NCBI GenBank assembly: GCA_903845215.1
Contig: CAIMWI010000062.1
Location: 1-64,000 of the forward strand
Reading direction: 5' to 3'
Source: an uncultured Rhodobacterales bacterium
GTDB taxonomy: Bacteria > Pseudomonadota > Alphaproteobacteria > Rhodobacterales > Rhodobacteraceae
DNA length: 64,000 nucleotides
In this document: in pieces, positions 1 to 8,085 of the stretch
How the letters are laid out: each line of letters opens with the position of its first letter
Position numbering within the stretch: the stretch's first letter is position 1
The notes under the pieces: generated by a model
The model's input: the letters and a program-made list of their open reading frames with translations, nothing else
Database searches by the model: none
What the model was told of the DNA's origin: nothing
Program-made: the position numbers and the translations under genes

Positions 1-58
1 CGTGATGTTGGGCAAGGATATCCTCGACCTTAGCGATGGTGTTGTTGGAATCAAGCAT
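1..58 (-). CDS. 5' end of an unidentified protein (partial, runs off the left edge)
   Basis: Only 19 codons are present, from an ATG at 58 preceded by an AAGGG ribosome binding site about seven bases upstream. The visible N-terminus is MLDSNNTIAKVEDILAQHH. It lies in the same direction as, and downstream of, the LysR gene, with a LysR-type dyad between them, so it is probably the regulator's target. From the type of LysR protein and the short motif ending in ILAQHH I guess the gamma subunit of an NAD-dependent formate dehydrogenase, but 19 residues are not enough to name it. Confidence 0.5.
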   Translation of the reverse strand, partial: MLDSNNTIAKVEDILAQHH

Positions 59-96
59 GGCGCGGCCCTTGGATCGTTTCACCCGATCTACCGCAG

Positions 97-150
97 TTGA
101 TAGAGAAATCAATATCGCAGTATCGTCATTCGATAGTAAAAATCTATCAA
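97..150. promoter_or_regulatory. LysR-type operator candidate
   Basis: Seen in the sequence: an 8-base inverted repeat, TTGATAGA (97-104) and TCTATCAA (143-150), enclosing a classic LysR-type dyad ATAG-N7-CTAT at 133-147. A second half-matching ATAG-N7-AATA lies at 100-114, 33 bases away, about three helical turns. The region is AT-rich compared with its surroundings and sits upstream of the gene starting at 58 and downstream of the LysR gene. Binding of that regulator here is inference. Confidence 0.5.
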
Positions 151-151
151 T

Positions 152-208
152 CCCCCTTCATCTTGGCGCAAATACTCGCGGGGGGTCTGGGGGGCAGCCG
201 CCCCCCAG
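152..208 (-). repeat. GC-rich hairpin plus GAGTATTTG tail, copy 1
   Basis: Read on the minus strand, an 8-bp perfect hairpin (CTGGGGGG/CCCCCCAG, 187-208, loop of six) is followed by a C-run, GAGTATTTGCGCC and a TGAAGGGG end. The same arrangement recurs at 29140-29191 and 40351-40409. This copy follows the LysR stop codon and could act as its terminator, although no U-run follows the stem. Confidence 0.6.
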
Positions 209-226
209 CCGGGGCCGCCGCGCGCG

Positions 227-1114
227 TTACCGGCCCTTCGCCCCAAAGCGCGCCGCCTCGTCGATCAGGGCTGCCAGCACGGGGGTTTGCAGATCACGGC
301 GCGGGGTGATCAGGCCCACGACATGTTCGGCCTCGGGTTCCACGATGGGGATAGACCGCAGCGCCTCGCCCTGCACCAGTTGGGCAAGGCGCATCGGCAC
401 AACAGATGCCCATTTGCCCGACATCACATGGGCAATGAGCGCGATGGTCGAATTCGATTCCACCGTCGGCTGCGCCCGCGCACCCGCTTCGGCCAGCAAC
501 TGGTTCACGATCCTGCGATTTTGCATATCGGCTGTCAGAAGGCACAGATGTTCAGACGCCAATTCCGCCCAAGTCACCTGCTCGCGCCCCGCCAAGGGGG
601 CGGTTTTGTGGCATAAAAAGCGGTAATATTCGGTGTACAGCGGCACTTGCGCCACACGGCCAAGGGGTTCGTTGTCCAGATAGGTGATGCCTGCATCCAG
701 TTCCAAACTGTCGATGCCGGCAAGAATCTCGGCCGAGGTGCGCGACAGGATGGTCACGCGCAGGTTGGGGTGTTGGGCGGTGAAGGGCGCGGTCAGGTCG
801 GCCACCATGGCCAAGGCCGTGGGGATCACCCCCAACCGCAGCATCCCCGACAATCCAGCATGAACCGAGCGCATCTCGTCTTTCATCCGCCGCACATCGC
901 CCGAAATCTTGCGCGCCCAATCCAGCACGCGCTGGCCCTCTGGCGTTAGTCCCTGAAACCGGCTGCCGCGGTAGACCAGCTGCACGCCCAACTGATCTTC
1001 CAACTGCCGGATGGCAGACGACAGCGATGGCTGTGTGACGCCGCACACTTCTGCGGCGCGGCCAAAGTGGCGCTCGGCGGCGAGGGCGATAAACATATCC
1101 AGCTTGTCGATCAT
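227..1114 (-). CDS. LysR-family transcriptional regulator
   Basis: A 295-residue protein with the LysR layout: a winged helix-turn-helix at about residues 3-62 (AAEVCGVTQPSLSSAIRQLE is the recognition region) and a periplasmic-binding-protein-like effector domain from about residue 90 to the end. Longer upstream starts exist, but the ATG at 1114 gives the standard N-terminus MIDKLDMFIAL. The gene is divergent from the S49 peptidase at 1175 and parallel to the partial gene at 58. Its effector is unknown. Regulators with the RGSRFQGLTPEGQRVL sequence occur, as I recall, next to NAD-dependent formate dehydrogenase operons, which would fit the partial gene; that is inference. Confidence 0.9.
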   Translation of the reverse strand: MIDKLDMFIALAAERHFGRAAEVCGVTQPSLSSAIRQLEDQLGVQLVYRGSRFQGLTPEGQRVLDWARKISGDVRRMKDEMRSVHAGLSGMLRLGVIPTALAMVADLTAPFTAQHPNLRVTILSRTSAEILAGIDSLELDAGITYLDNEPLGRVAQVPLYTEYYRFLCHKTAPLAGREQVTWAELASEHLCLLTADMQNRRIVNQLLAEAGARAQPTVESNSTIALIAHVMSGKWASVVPMRLAQLVQGEALRSIPIVEPEAEHVVGLITPRRDLQTPVLAALIDEAARFGAKGR

Positions 1115-1174
1115 AGCGCATCGTTTGCGCAATCGGCCCTTGTCCGCAAGCCCCAAGCACCCTACTTCCAAGCA

Positions 1175-1963
1175 ATGCGCCTGAATATCCCCTTCCTGTC
1201 CAAACCCGCCCTTGTGCCCGTTCTTCGGCTGCAAGGCAGCATTGGCACCTCTGGGCGCGGCCTGTCAGATGCCAGTCTTGCGCCGTTGATCGAACGCGCC
1301 TTCAAATCCAAGCCTGCGGCTGTGGCGCTGGTGATCAATTCGCCGGGCGGCTCGCCCGTACAATCGAGTTTGATTGCCGCACGCATCCGGCGGCTGTCGG
1401 TTGAAAAGAACGTGCCCGTCCATGCCTTTGTCGAAGATATCGCTGCTTCGGGGGGCTATTGGCTGGCCTGTGCAGCTGATCAGATTTGGGTGGATGACAG
1501 CTCGATTCTGGGGTCGATCGGGGTGATCTTTTCGTCCTTCGGCTTCCCAGACCTGATGGCACGGCAAGGGGTAGAACGGCGGGTGATCACGGCAGGCAAG
1601 TCGAAAAGCTTTGCCGACCCTTTCCTGCCGCAAAAGCCCGAAGACATTGACCGCATCCGCGCTTTGCAAACGCCGATCCATCAGGCTTTCATCGCCCATG
1701 TCAAAGCACGGCGCGGCGCGCGGTTGGCGGACCAAGACCTGTTTAACGCCGATGTCTGGGTGGGCCAGCAGGCGGTGGATTTGGGCCTTGCAGACGGCGT
1801 GGCGCATCTGGTGCCGAAGATGAAAGCACTTTACGGCGATAAGGTGCGCTTACAGCCCTTCGGCCAAAAGCGGGGGCTGTTGTCGCGTCTGGGGGTTCAT
1901 ATGGCGGAAGATATGCTATCATCCGTGGAAGAGCGCGTGATGCGCGCGCATTTCGGGATGTGA
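1175..1963 (+). CDS. S49 family signal-peptide-peptidase-like serine protease
   Basis: A 262-residue protein with the ClpP/crotonase fold of S49 peptidases (SppA/SohB). The substrate-groove segment VINSPGGSPVQS is at about residues 50-61, the nucleophile in AASGGYW is Ser92, and the general base is probably Lys144 in the AGKSK segment. The 52-residue Ser-Lys spacing equals that of single-domain SppA enzymes. These proteases cleave leftover signal peptides or membrane protein fragments with a Ser-Lys dyad. There is no obvious N-terminal membrane anchor, so it may act at the cytoplasmic membrane surface. The ATG at 1175 starts just before the conserved region; an in-frame start at 1067 would overlap the divergent LysR gene and is rejected. 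Confidence 0.9.
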   Translation: MRLNIPFLSKPALVPVLRLQGSIGTSGRGLSDASLAPLIERAFKSKPAAVALVINSPGGSPVQSSLIAARIRRLSVEKNVPVHAFVEDIAASGGYWLACAADQIWVDDSSILGSIGVIFSSFGFPDLMARQGVERRVITAGKSKSFADPFLPQKPEDIDRIRALQTPIHQAFIAHVKARRGARLADQDLFNADVWVGQQAVDLGLADGVAHLVPKMKALYGDKVRLQPFGQKRGLLSRLGVHMAEDMLSSVEERVMRAHFGM

Positions 1964-1964
1964 T

Positions 1965-2147
1965 ATGCTTAAAATCGTGGTGATCTTTCTGGGCTTGATG
2001 CTGATCTTATCCATGATTGGCAATCTTGTGGCCAAGTTTTTGGCGCCCAAACCGCCCGAAGCGCCAAAAGCCCGGATCAAAGCGAAATGCGGCAACTGCG
2101 GGCGCAGCGTGATTGCGACAGCCCCCTGCGTGTGTGGCAAGGGCTGA
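1965..2147 (+). CDS. Small membrane protein with a zinc-ribbon-like cysteine cluster
   Basis: A 60-residue protein beginning one base after the S49 stop. Residues 3-26 form one transmembrane helix. The cytoplasmic-like tail carries CGNCG and then CVCG, four cysteines that could bind one zinc. Its stop codon overlaps the ATG of the following SDR gene (TGATG), so the three genes are probably translated together. I recognise no named family; function unknown. Confidence 0.7.
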   Translation: MLKIVVIFLGLMLILSMIGNLVAKFLAPKPPEAPKARIKAKCGNCGRSVIATAPCVCGKG

Positions 2148-2923
2148 TGCGCGCGCTGGTGACAGGCGGGGCCAAGCGGATTGGCCGCGAGATCGCCCTA
2201 TATCTGGCGCGGCGCGGCGCGGATGTGGCTGTGCATTACTCTTCCTCGGAAGGTGAGGCGGCTAAGACGGTGGACGACATCATAGCCTTGGGCCGCAAAG
2301 CGGTGGCAGTGCAGGCTGACCTGTTGGATGAGGGTGCCGTATCGGGCCTTGTCGCCCAAGCTGCCGCCGCTTTGGGCGGGCCTTTGACAATCTTGGTCAA
2401 CAACGCCTCGATCTTCGAATATGACACAGTGCAAAGCGCCACCAAGCAAAGCTGGGACCGTGCCATGGGGTCAAACCTGCGTGCGCCCTTCTTGCTAACG
2501 CAAGAATTCGCAGCCCAAACCCCGCCAGCTGTAAGCGACGAACACGGCGAACCCTGCGCCCAAGGGTTGATCGTCAACTTGATAGACCAGCGCGTCTGGA
2601 AACCCACGCCAGAGTTCATGTCCTACAGCCTTGCCAAAATGGCGCTTTGGGCGTTGACCCGCACCGCAGCGCAAGGATTGGCCCCCCATGTGCGCGTCAA
2701 CGGCATAGGGCCGGGGCCTACAGTGCAAGGTGTGCGCCAAAGTGACACCCATTTCGCGCGCCAGCGCGCAGCGACTATTCTGGGGCGCGGGGCCAGCCCT
2801 GCGGATGTGACTGCAGCATTAGGATTTTTCATGGATTCCCCGTCCGTAACGGGGCAAATGATCGCGGTCGACGGTGGCCAGCATTTGGCCTGGGCAACCC
2901 CTGATGTCCTAGGTGTTGAATAG
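2147..2923 (+). CDS. Short-chain dehydrogenase/reductase, possibly pteridine reductase-like
   Basis: A 258-residue SDR oxidoreductase. The NAD(P)-binding motif is VTGGAKRIG at about residues 5-13, NNAS follows near residue 85, and the catalytic YSLAK is at about residues 164-168. The basic residues after the glycine motif (AKRIG) suggest NADPH and resemble FolM/pteridine reductases, which reduce dihydropterins; the substrate is not certain. The start at 2147 overlaps the preceding stop codon. An upstream start at 2087 lies wholly inside the previous gene and is not needed. Confidence 0.85.
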   Translation: MRALVTGGAKRIGREIALYLARRGADVAVHYSSSEGEAAKTVDDIIALGRKAVAVQADLLDEGAVSGLVAQAAAALGGPLTILVNNASIFEYDTVQSATKQSWDRAMGSNLRAPFLLTQEFAAQTPPAVSDEHGEPCAQGLIVNLIDQRVWKPTPEFMSYSLAKMALWALTRTAAQGLAPHVRVNGIGPGPTVQGVRQSDTHFARQRAATILGRGASPADVTAALGFFMDSPSVTGQMIAVDGGQHLAWATPDVLGVE

Positions 2924-3223
2924 AGTTTACTCGACACACAAGTGACTTGTGCACCTTCCGTTGAGGGGTCACGATCTGTTTACAATTTATTCATAAAAAT
3001 CAGCGCGCTACAAAATCCAAAAGATTTTCATTTTTAATTTCAATGATTTAGCAATATGCCTATTTTTTAGGCACATTGACGAAGCGCCCTGAAAACAAGG
3101 AAAAAAACAGTCTTCCGATAAGTTCTCCTCTGACTTATCCACAGAAGCGGTGGACTTCTTTTTGCTTGATGCCCGCGCCATATTCTTGCAGGAAATCTAA
3201 GAATCAAAAGGTTAACGCCCCAA
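2924..3223. other. AT-rich intergenic region before uvrC
   Basis: Three hundred bases without a convincing gene, clearly richer in A and T than the neighbours. It must hold the end of the SDR transcript and the uvrC promoter. The one clear structure is the hairpin at 3057-3073. I could not assign a reliable promoter. Confidence 0.6.
3057..3073. terminator. Short hairpin, weak terminator candidate
   Basis: TGCCTA and TAGGCA form a perfect 6-bp inverted repeat around a TTTTT loop. It lies downstream of the SDR gene in AT-rich DNA. There is no U-run after the stem, so the terminator role is tentative. Confidence 0.3.
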
Positions 3224-5074
3224 GTGAGCGATGTCGTCCAAACTGGCCAAGAAGTCATTCAGGCCTATCTCAAAACGCTCGACGGATCGCCCGGCGTGTA
3301 CCGGATGCTTAACACCAAGGGCGAAGTGCTGTATGTCGGCAAGGCGCGCAATCTGAAGGCGCGGGTGTCAAACTATGCGCGCGACCATGGCCATTCGGCG
3401 CGTATTGCGCGGATGGTTTATGAAACCGCCTCGATGATGTTCTTGACCACGCGCACCGAAACCGAAGCGCTGTTGTTGGAACAAAACCTCATCAAGCAAC
3501 TGAAACCGCGCTACAATGTGCTGTTGCGGGACGACAAATCCTTCCCCAACATTCTGATCGGCAAAGATCACCCCTTTCCCCAAATCAAAAAGCATCGCGG
3601 CAAGAAAACCGAAAAAGGCAGCTATTTTGGCCCCTTTGCCAGCGGCGGGGCGGTGACGCGCACCTTGAACCAGTTGCAAAAGGTGTTCTTGCTGCGCAAT
3701 TGCACCGACAGCATGTTTGAAGGGCGCACCCGCCCTTGCCTACAATACCAGATCAAACGCTGTGCTGCACCCTGTGTGGGCAAGGTCGATGGCCCGACCT
3801 ATGCCGCCTTGGTGCAAGATGCAGAACTGTTCTTGCAGGGCAAAACCACCGCCGTGCAGGCCGACCTTGCCAAGCAAATGTCCGCCGCCAGCGACGCGAT
3901 GGAGTTTGAACGCGCAGCATCCCTACGCGACCGGATCAAGGCGCTGACCCAAGTGCAGCAAAGCCAAGGCATCAACCCGCGCGGGGTGGAACAGGCCGAT
4001 GTCATTGCCCTGCATCTGGACCATGGCCAAGCCTGCGTGCAGGTGTTTTTCATCCGCGCCAACCAAAGCTGGGGCAACCGCGACTTTTACCCCAAGACGG
4101 GTGCGGGGGCAGAAGAGCCTGAGATCATGGAAGCCTTCATCGCCCAGTTTTACGACGACAAAGACCCGCCGCCCTTGATCTTGCTGTCGCATCCGGTGGA
4201 AAACCCCGACCTCGTGAGCCAGCTTTTGGCCGAGCGCGCGGGGCGCAAGGTGGAATTGGCTGTGCCGTTGCGCGGGGAAAAAGCCGAGCTTTTGGAAAAC
4301 GCCGCCCGAAATGCCCGCGAAAGTCTGGCGCGACGGATGTCGGAAAGCTCGACCCAAAACACCCTGCTGCGCGGTTTGGCCGAAGCGTTTGATCTGGATG
4401 CGCCGCCCGCCCGCATCGAAGTCTATGACAACGCCCATATTCAAGGCAGCGATGCCGTGGGGGGCATGATCGTGGCCGGGGCGGAAGGGTTCCTGAAAAG
4501 CCAATACCGCAAGTTCAACATCAAATCCGCCGCAGGGGCCAATTCTGACGACTTCGGCATGATGCGCGAAGTGATGACGCGCCGCTTTGAACGCCTGCTG
4601 AAAGAAGACCCCGACCGCAAGACCGATGCTTGGCCCGATCTGTTGCTGATCGACGGCGGGGCGGGGCAGATTTCGGCCGTGGGGGGGATTTTGGCCGATC
4701 TTGGGGTGCAGGATCTGGCCGTGGTGGGCGTGGCCAAGGGCATCGACCGTGACGCAGGCAAGGAAGAATTCCACCGCGCAGGCTTGCCGGTCATGGCCCT
4801 TCCGCGCAACGACCCTGTGCTGTACTTCATCCAGCGCCTGCGGGACGAGGCGCACCGCTGGGCCAACGGCGCACACCGCGCCAAGCGCGCAAAGGCGGTG
4901 TCGATCACCCCGCTGGACGACATTCCCGGCGTGGGCGCGCTGCGAAAACGCGCCCTTCTGGCGCATTTCGGATCGGCCAAGGCCGTCAGCCGCGCGGGCG
5001 TGCCGGATTTGATGGCAGTCAGCGGCATATCGCAAGCGATGGCCGAGGCGATTTACAACTTCTTTAATTCCTAA
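3224..5074 (+). CDS. uvrC: Excinuclease ABC subunit C
   Basis: A 616-residue protein, full length for UvrC, which makes the two incisions of nucleotide excision repair with UvrA and UvrB. The GIY-YIG nuclease domain is at the N-terminus (PGVYRML, then [13 protein letters not shown], residues about 24-50). The UvrB-interacting UVR motif is near residues 213-245, followed by the RNase H-like endonuclease domain with the DNAHIQG segment near residue 403, and helix-hairpin-helix motifs at the C-terminus. The start is a GTG at 3224 with no strong ribosome binding site. No LexA-like box was seen upstream. Confidence 0.98.
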   Translation: MSDVVQTGQEVIQAYLKTLDGSPGVYRMLNTKGEVLYVGKARNLKARVSNYARDHGHSARIARMVYETASMMFLTTRTETEALLLEQNLIKQLKPRYNVLLRDDKSFPNILIGKDHPFPQIKKHRGKKTEKGSYFGPFASGGAVTRTLNQLQKVFLLRNCTDSMFEGRTRPCLQYQIKRCAAPCVGKVDGPTYAALVQDAELFLQGKTTAVQADLAKQMSAASDAMEFERAASLRDRIKALTQVQQSQGINPRGVEQADVIALHLDHGQACVQVFFIRANQSWGNRDFYPKTGAGAEEPEIMEAFIAQFYDDKDPPPLILLSHPVENPDLVSQLLAERAGRKVELAVPLRGEKAELLENAARNARESLARRMSESSTQNTLLRGLAEAFDLDAPPARIEVYDNAHIQGSDAVGGMIVAGAEGFLKSQYRKFNIKSAAGANSDDFGMMREVMTRRFERLLKEDPDRKTDAWPDLLLIDGGAGQISAVGGILADLGVQDLAVVGVAKGIDRDAGKEEFHRAGLPVMALPRNDPVLYFIQRLRDEAHRWANGAHRAKRAKAVSITPLDDIPGVGALRKRALLAHFGSAKAVSRAGVPDLMAVSGISQAMAEAIYNFFNS

Positions 5075-5127
5075 CACCGACCAACCCACTGGCCGTTGTC
5101 GCAAAACCGTCATGGCCTTGTGATTGA

Positions 5128-5147
5128 CCTCCGATCATCATCGGAGG
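5128..5147 (+). promoter_or_regulatory. Hairpin sequestering the ppk2 ribosome binding site
   Basis: CCTCCGAT (5128-5135) and ATCGGAGG (5140-5147) are a perfect 8-bp inverted repeat with a four-base CATC loop. The GGAGG at 5143-5147 is the Shine-Dalgarno of the ATG at 5153. In mRNA the ribosome binding site would be fully base-paired with an anti-Shine-Dalgarno CCTCC. This suggests translational control; the trigger is unknown. Confidence 0.7.
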
Positions 5148-5152
5148 ACATC

Positions 5153-6070
5153 ATGCCCGGCACCCAAGACGACAACGCACAAGACTGGCTGGCCGAAGAA
5201 TTGGCCGAGGCGCTGGACGAGGATTTCGAACTAGAGCTGGAAGATGCCGCCCTATCGCGCGAAATTGCCAAGATCTACAAAGATCGCCACCCCGACGCGC
5301 TAGACCGCAAACATTACCTGACCAGCCTGATCCATATGCAGGCAGAGCTGATCAAGCTGCAAGATTGGGTGCAGCATACCGGCGAAAAGGTCGTCGTTTT
5401 GTTCGAAGGCCGCGACAGTGCTGGCAAGGGCGGTGTGATCAAACGCATCACCCAACGCCTGAACCCGCGCGTGGTGCGCACCGTGGCCCTGCCCGCCCCG
5501 TCTGACCGCGAAAAGACCCAGTGGTATTTCCAACGCTACATCCCCCACCTGCCCGCAGGCGGCGAGATCGTTCTGTTCGACCGCTCGTGGTACAACCGCG
5601 CCGGGGTGGAACGCGTGATGGGCTTTGCCAGCGAAGATCAGGTCGAAGAATTCTTCCGCTCGGTCCCCGAATTTGAACGCATGCTGGTGCGCTCTGGCAT
5701 TCGGGTGATCAAATACTGGTTTTCCATCACCGACGAAGAACAGCAGATGCGCTTTTTGGTGCGCATCCATGACCCGTTCAAGCAATGGAAACTGTCGCCT
5801 ATGGATCTGCAATCACGCATCCGTTGGGAGCATTACACCAAAGCCAAAGAAGACATGTTCGCGCGCACCAACATTCCCGAAGCGCCGTGGTATATCGTTG
5901 AGGGCAACGATAAAAAACGCGCCCGGCTGAACTGCATCAGCCACCTGCTGTCGCTCTTTGACTATGAAGAAGTCCCGCATGAGGAAATCCACCTACCAGA
6001 GCGCGTCTTTAACCCCGATTACGAACGCGCCACCCTGCCGCCCGAGCTATATGTGCCGCAAAAATACTAG
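5153..6070 (+). CDS. ppk2: Polyphosphate kinase 2
   Basis: A 305-residue PPK2-family enzyme, which transfers phosphate between polyphosphate and nucleotides. Walker A is EGRDSAGKGG at about residues 85-94, and the family hallmark DRSWYNRAGVERVMGF is near residues 143-158. The acidic N-terminal 40 residues precede the kinase fold. The length suits a single-domain PPK2; whether it prefers GDP, ADP or AMP cannot be told. The ATG at 5153 is chosen because GGAGG lies five bases upstream, though that site is inside the hairpin at 5128-5147. An earlier ATG at 5096 would add 19 residues unlike the family. Confidence 0.95.
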   Translation: MPGTQDDNAQDWLAEELAEALDEDFELELEDAALSREIAKIYKDRHPDALDRKHYLTSLIHMQAELIKLQDWVQHTGEKVVVLFEGRDSAGKGGVIKRITQRLNPRVVRTVALPAPSDREKTQWYFQRYIPHLPAGGEIVLFDRSWYNRAGVERVMGFASEDQVEEFFRSVPEFERMLVRSGIRVIKYWFSITDEEQQMRFLVRIHDPFKQWKLSPMDLQSRIRWEHYTKAKEDMFARTNIPEAPWYIVEGNDKKRARLNCISHLLSLFDYEEVPHEEIHLPERVFNPDYERATLPPELYVPQKY

Positions 6071-6148
6071 ATGCGGTGGATCGCGCACGGCTTTCGTCTT
6101 GGCGCAGGCCCCCTTTTCGCCAGCGCAGGCATGGGCTAGGTAAAGAGC

Positions 6149-6808
6149 ATGAAGTGGACGATCCCGAACACCCTGACCACCCTGCGTCTGCTTGCCGCCC
6201 CCGGTGTGCCGGTGATGTTCTTGTATTTTCACCGACCCATCGCCGATTGGTTCGCACTGACCCTGTTTGTTTCTGCGGCGATCACCGATTACTTTGACGG
6301 CTATCTTGCCCGTCTTTGGAAGCAGGAAAGCAAGTTCGGCACCATGCTGGACCCCATCGCCGATAAGGCCATGGTGGTGATCGCCCTGCTGATCTTGACG
6401 GGGTATTCCGGCATGAACCCTTGGCTGATCCTGCCCGCAACAGTGATCTTGTTCCGCGAGGTGTTTGTAGGCGGGTTACGCGAATATCTGGGGGCCAAGG
6501 CAGGGCTTTTGCAGGTCACAAAACTGGCCAAATGGAAAACCACGGCCCAGATGCTGGCCATCGCGGTGCTGTTTTTGGGCACGGGATTAGAGCATATGGA
6601 AGGCATCGCCCGCCAAGGCAAAACGATTGAAGAATATGCAACCCTTGTGGCCCAAGGCTTGGCCGATCCCATCCGGTCTTGCGGGATGCGAGGCTGTTCT
6701 TCTTACGCGACTTGGGCGGGCCTTGCCCTGATCTGGTTCGCCGCAGCCCTCACCGCCATCACAGGCTGGGATTACTTCGGCAAGTCCCTGCCCCATTTAA
6801 AGGATTAG
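6149..6808 (+). CDS. pgsA: CDP-diacylglycerol--glycerol-3-phosphate 3-phosphatidyltransferase
   Basis: A 219-residue integral membrane protein that makes phosphatidylglycerol phosphate. The CDP-alcohol phosphotransferase signature is complete: DYFDGYLAR, then G and the two aspartates of MLDPIADK, at about residues 48-73. Several hydrophobic helices follow. It is the first gene of a run with moaD and moaE only a few bases apart, as is common in alphaproteobacteria. Confidence 0.95.
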   Translation: MKWTIPNTLTTLRLLAAPGVPVMFLYFHRPIADWFALTLFVSAAITDYFDGYLARLWKQESKFGTMLDPIADKAMVVIALLILTGYSGMNPWLILPATVILFREVFVGGLREYLGAKAGLLQVTKLAKWKTTAQMLAIAVLFLGTGLEHMEGIARQGKTIEEYATLVAQGLADPIRSCGMRGCSSYATWAGLALIWFAAALTAITGWDYFGKSLPHLKD

Positions 6809-6812
6809 GCTG

Positions 6813-7058
6813 GTGGAGGTTTTGTATTTTGCTTGGCTGCGCGAACGCATCGGGCTGCCGCGCGAACGGGTTGAAACCACAGCCCCCACCGTCATGGCCC
6901 TGATCGAAGAGTTGAAGGCCCGTGAAGACCGCTACGCCCTTGCATTTTCTGACCTGAAAAGCCTGCGCGTGGCCTTGGATCAGAAACTGTCCTCTCTTGA
7001 TGCGCCCTTGGCGGGCGTGCGCGAAGTGGCGTTTTTTCCGCCGATGACGGGGGGCTGA
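6813..7058 (+). CDS. moaD: Molybdopterin synthase small (sulfur carrier) subunit
   Basis: An 81-residue ubiquitin-fold protein ending in the essential Gly-Gly (PPMTGG), whose terminal carboxylate is thiocarboxylated and gives sulfur to precursor Z in molybdenum cofactor synthesis. It starts with GTG at 6813, four bases after pgsA, and moaE starts two bases after its stop. Its partner MoaE is therefore made from the same message. Confidence 0.95.
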   Translation: MEVLYFAWLRERIGLPRERVETTAPTVMALIEELKAREDRYALAFSDLKSLRVALDQKLSSLDAPLAGVREVAFFPPMTGG

Positions 7059-7059
7059 C

Positions 7060-7500
7060 ATGCGCCTGTCGGTGCAAGAGGCCGCCTTTGATGCGGGGGC
7101 TGAGTTGAACGCCTTTAGCGCCTCTGTGGCAGGTGCGGGGGCTGTGGTCAGCTTTACCGGCCTTGTGCGCGACAGTGACGGCAGCCTTCAGGCGATGGAG
7201 ATCGAACATTACCCCGGCATGACCCAAGCCGCGATTGCCGACATCGCAGCCCAAGCCCAAACCAGATGGAGCTTGACCGATGTGCTGGTGATCCACCGCT
7301 ATGGCAGGCTGGAACCGGGTGCGCTGATCATGATGGTGGCCACAGCCTCGCGTCACCGCATAGCCGCCTTTGAAGCGGCCGCTTTCCTGATGGACTATCT
7401 AAAATCCCGCGCGCCGTTCTGGAAAAAAGAAATTGGCCGCGATGGCGCCACATGGGTGGCCGCCAAGGACGAGGACGAGGCGGCGCTGGAGCGTTGGTAG
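7060..7500 (+). CDS. moaE: Molybdopterin synthase catalytic (large) subunit
   Basis: A 146-residue MoaE that converts precursor Z to molybdopterin with MoaD thiocarboxylate. The conserved SRHRIAAFEAA segment and the DYLKSRAPFWKKE segment with the catalytic lysines lie at about residues 98-129. The gene ends 20 bases from the tail-to-tail tRNA-Arg. Confidence 0.95.
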   Translation: MRLSVQEAAFDAGAELNAFSASVAGAGAVVSFTGLVRDSDGSLQAMEIEHYPGMTQAAIADIAAQAQTRWSLTDVLVIHRYGRLEPGALIMMVATASRHRIAAFEAAAFLMDYLKSRAPFWKKEIGRDGATWVAAKDEDEAALERW

Positions 7501-7519
7501 CGAAAGCAAGCCACAAAAT

Positions 7520-7596
7520 TGGTGACCCCGGAAGGAATCGAACCCTCAACCTCGGACTTAGAAGGTCCTTGCTCTATCCAGTTGAGCTACGGGGCC
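7520..7596 (-). tRNA. tRNA-Arg(UCU)
   Basis: A 77-base tRNA whose 5' end is at 7596 and whose 3' CCA is encoded (7520-7522). The acceptor stem pairs GGCCCCG with CGGGGTC (one G-U). The anticodon loop CTTCTAA has TCT at the anticodon positions, and the T loop is TTCGATT with a GAGGG/CCTTC stem. The outermost anticodon-stem pair would be A-G, a mismatch. It lies 29 bases after the GNAT stop on the same strand, so it may be co-transcribed with that gene. Confidence 0.97.
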
Positions 7597-7625
7597 ACGC
7601 GCGCATTTAGCGGCAGGGCGACCTG

Positions 7626-8081
7626 TCACGCAAGGGCGCGTGTCATGAAAATTGACATCGGGTCCAGCACATAGTCGCCAAAGGGCAGGCAGGTGGCAAA
7701 CCCTGCGGTTTCGTACAAAGCGCGCGCGGGTTTGAATGCGTCTTGCGAGCCGGTTTCCAGACTTAACCGCGTGACCCCCGCGGCCTGTGCCGCTTGCACA
7801 ATATGCGCCAGCATGGCCCGCGATAGGCCACGGCCACGATATTCAGCCAAGACATGCATCGATTTGATCTCGGCATGGGTGCCGTCAAATATCTTGAAGG
7901 CCCCCATCGCCACCGGCACCCCCGCCTCGCGCTGCACAAAGAAATGCACCTGCGGGTGATCAAGGTCGCCTGCGTTCATCATATGGATGCTTTCGGGCGG
8001 CGTGTCGGTGTGCATATCGGCGGTGTGGCGCGCGAACAGCACCGAAAGATCGGGGTTGGTGGGGTTTTCTTTCTGGATCAT
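7626..8081 (-). CDS. GNAT family N-acetyltransferase
   Basis: A 151-residue GNAT protein. The acetyl-CoA-binding motif A is clear as VLAEYRGRGLSRAMLAHI (about residues 77-94), followed by the LSLETGSQDAFKPARALYETAGF segment typical of small-molecule acetyltransferases such as the YafP/PhnO-like group (residues about 105-127). The substrate is unknown. It starts five bases after the large exported protein upstream and is followed closely by tRNA-Arg. Confidence 0.85.
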   Translation of the reverse strand: MIQKENPTNPDLSVLFARHTADMHTDTPPESIHMMNAGDLDHPQVHFFVQREAGVPVAMGAFKIFDGTHAEIKSMHVLAEYRGRGLSRAMLAHIVQAAQAAGVTRLSLETGSQDAFKPARALYETAGFATCLPFGDYVLDPMSIFMTRALA

Positions 8082-8085
8082 CGGA

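Noticed and set aside
3923..5113. A 396-codon open frame on the minus strand across uvrC
   Set aside because: It is antisense to the whole uvrC C-terminal half and has no family features; long shadows are normal in GC-rich DNA.
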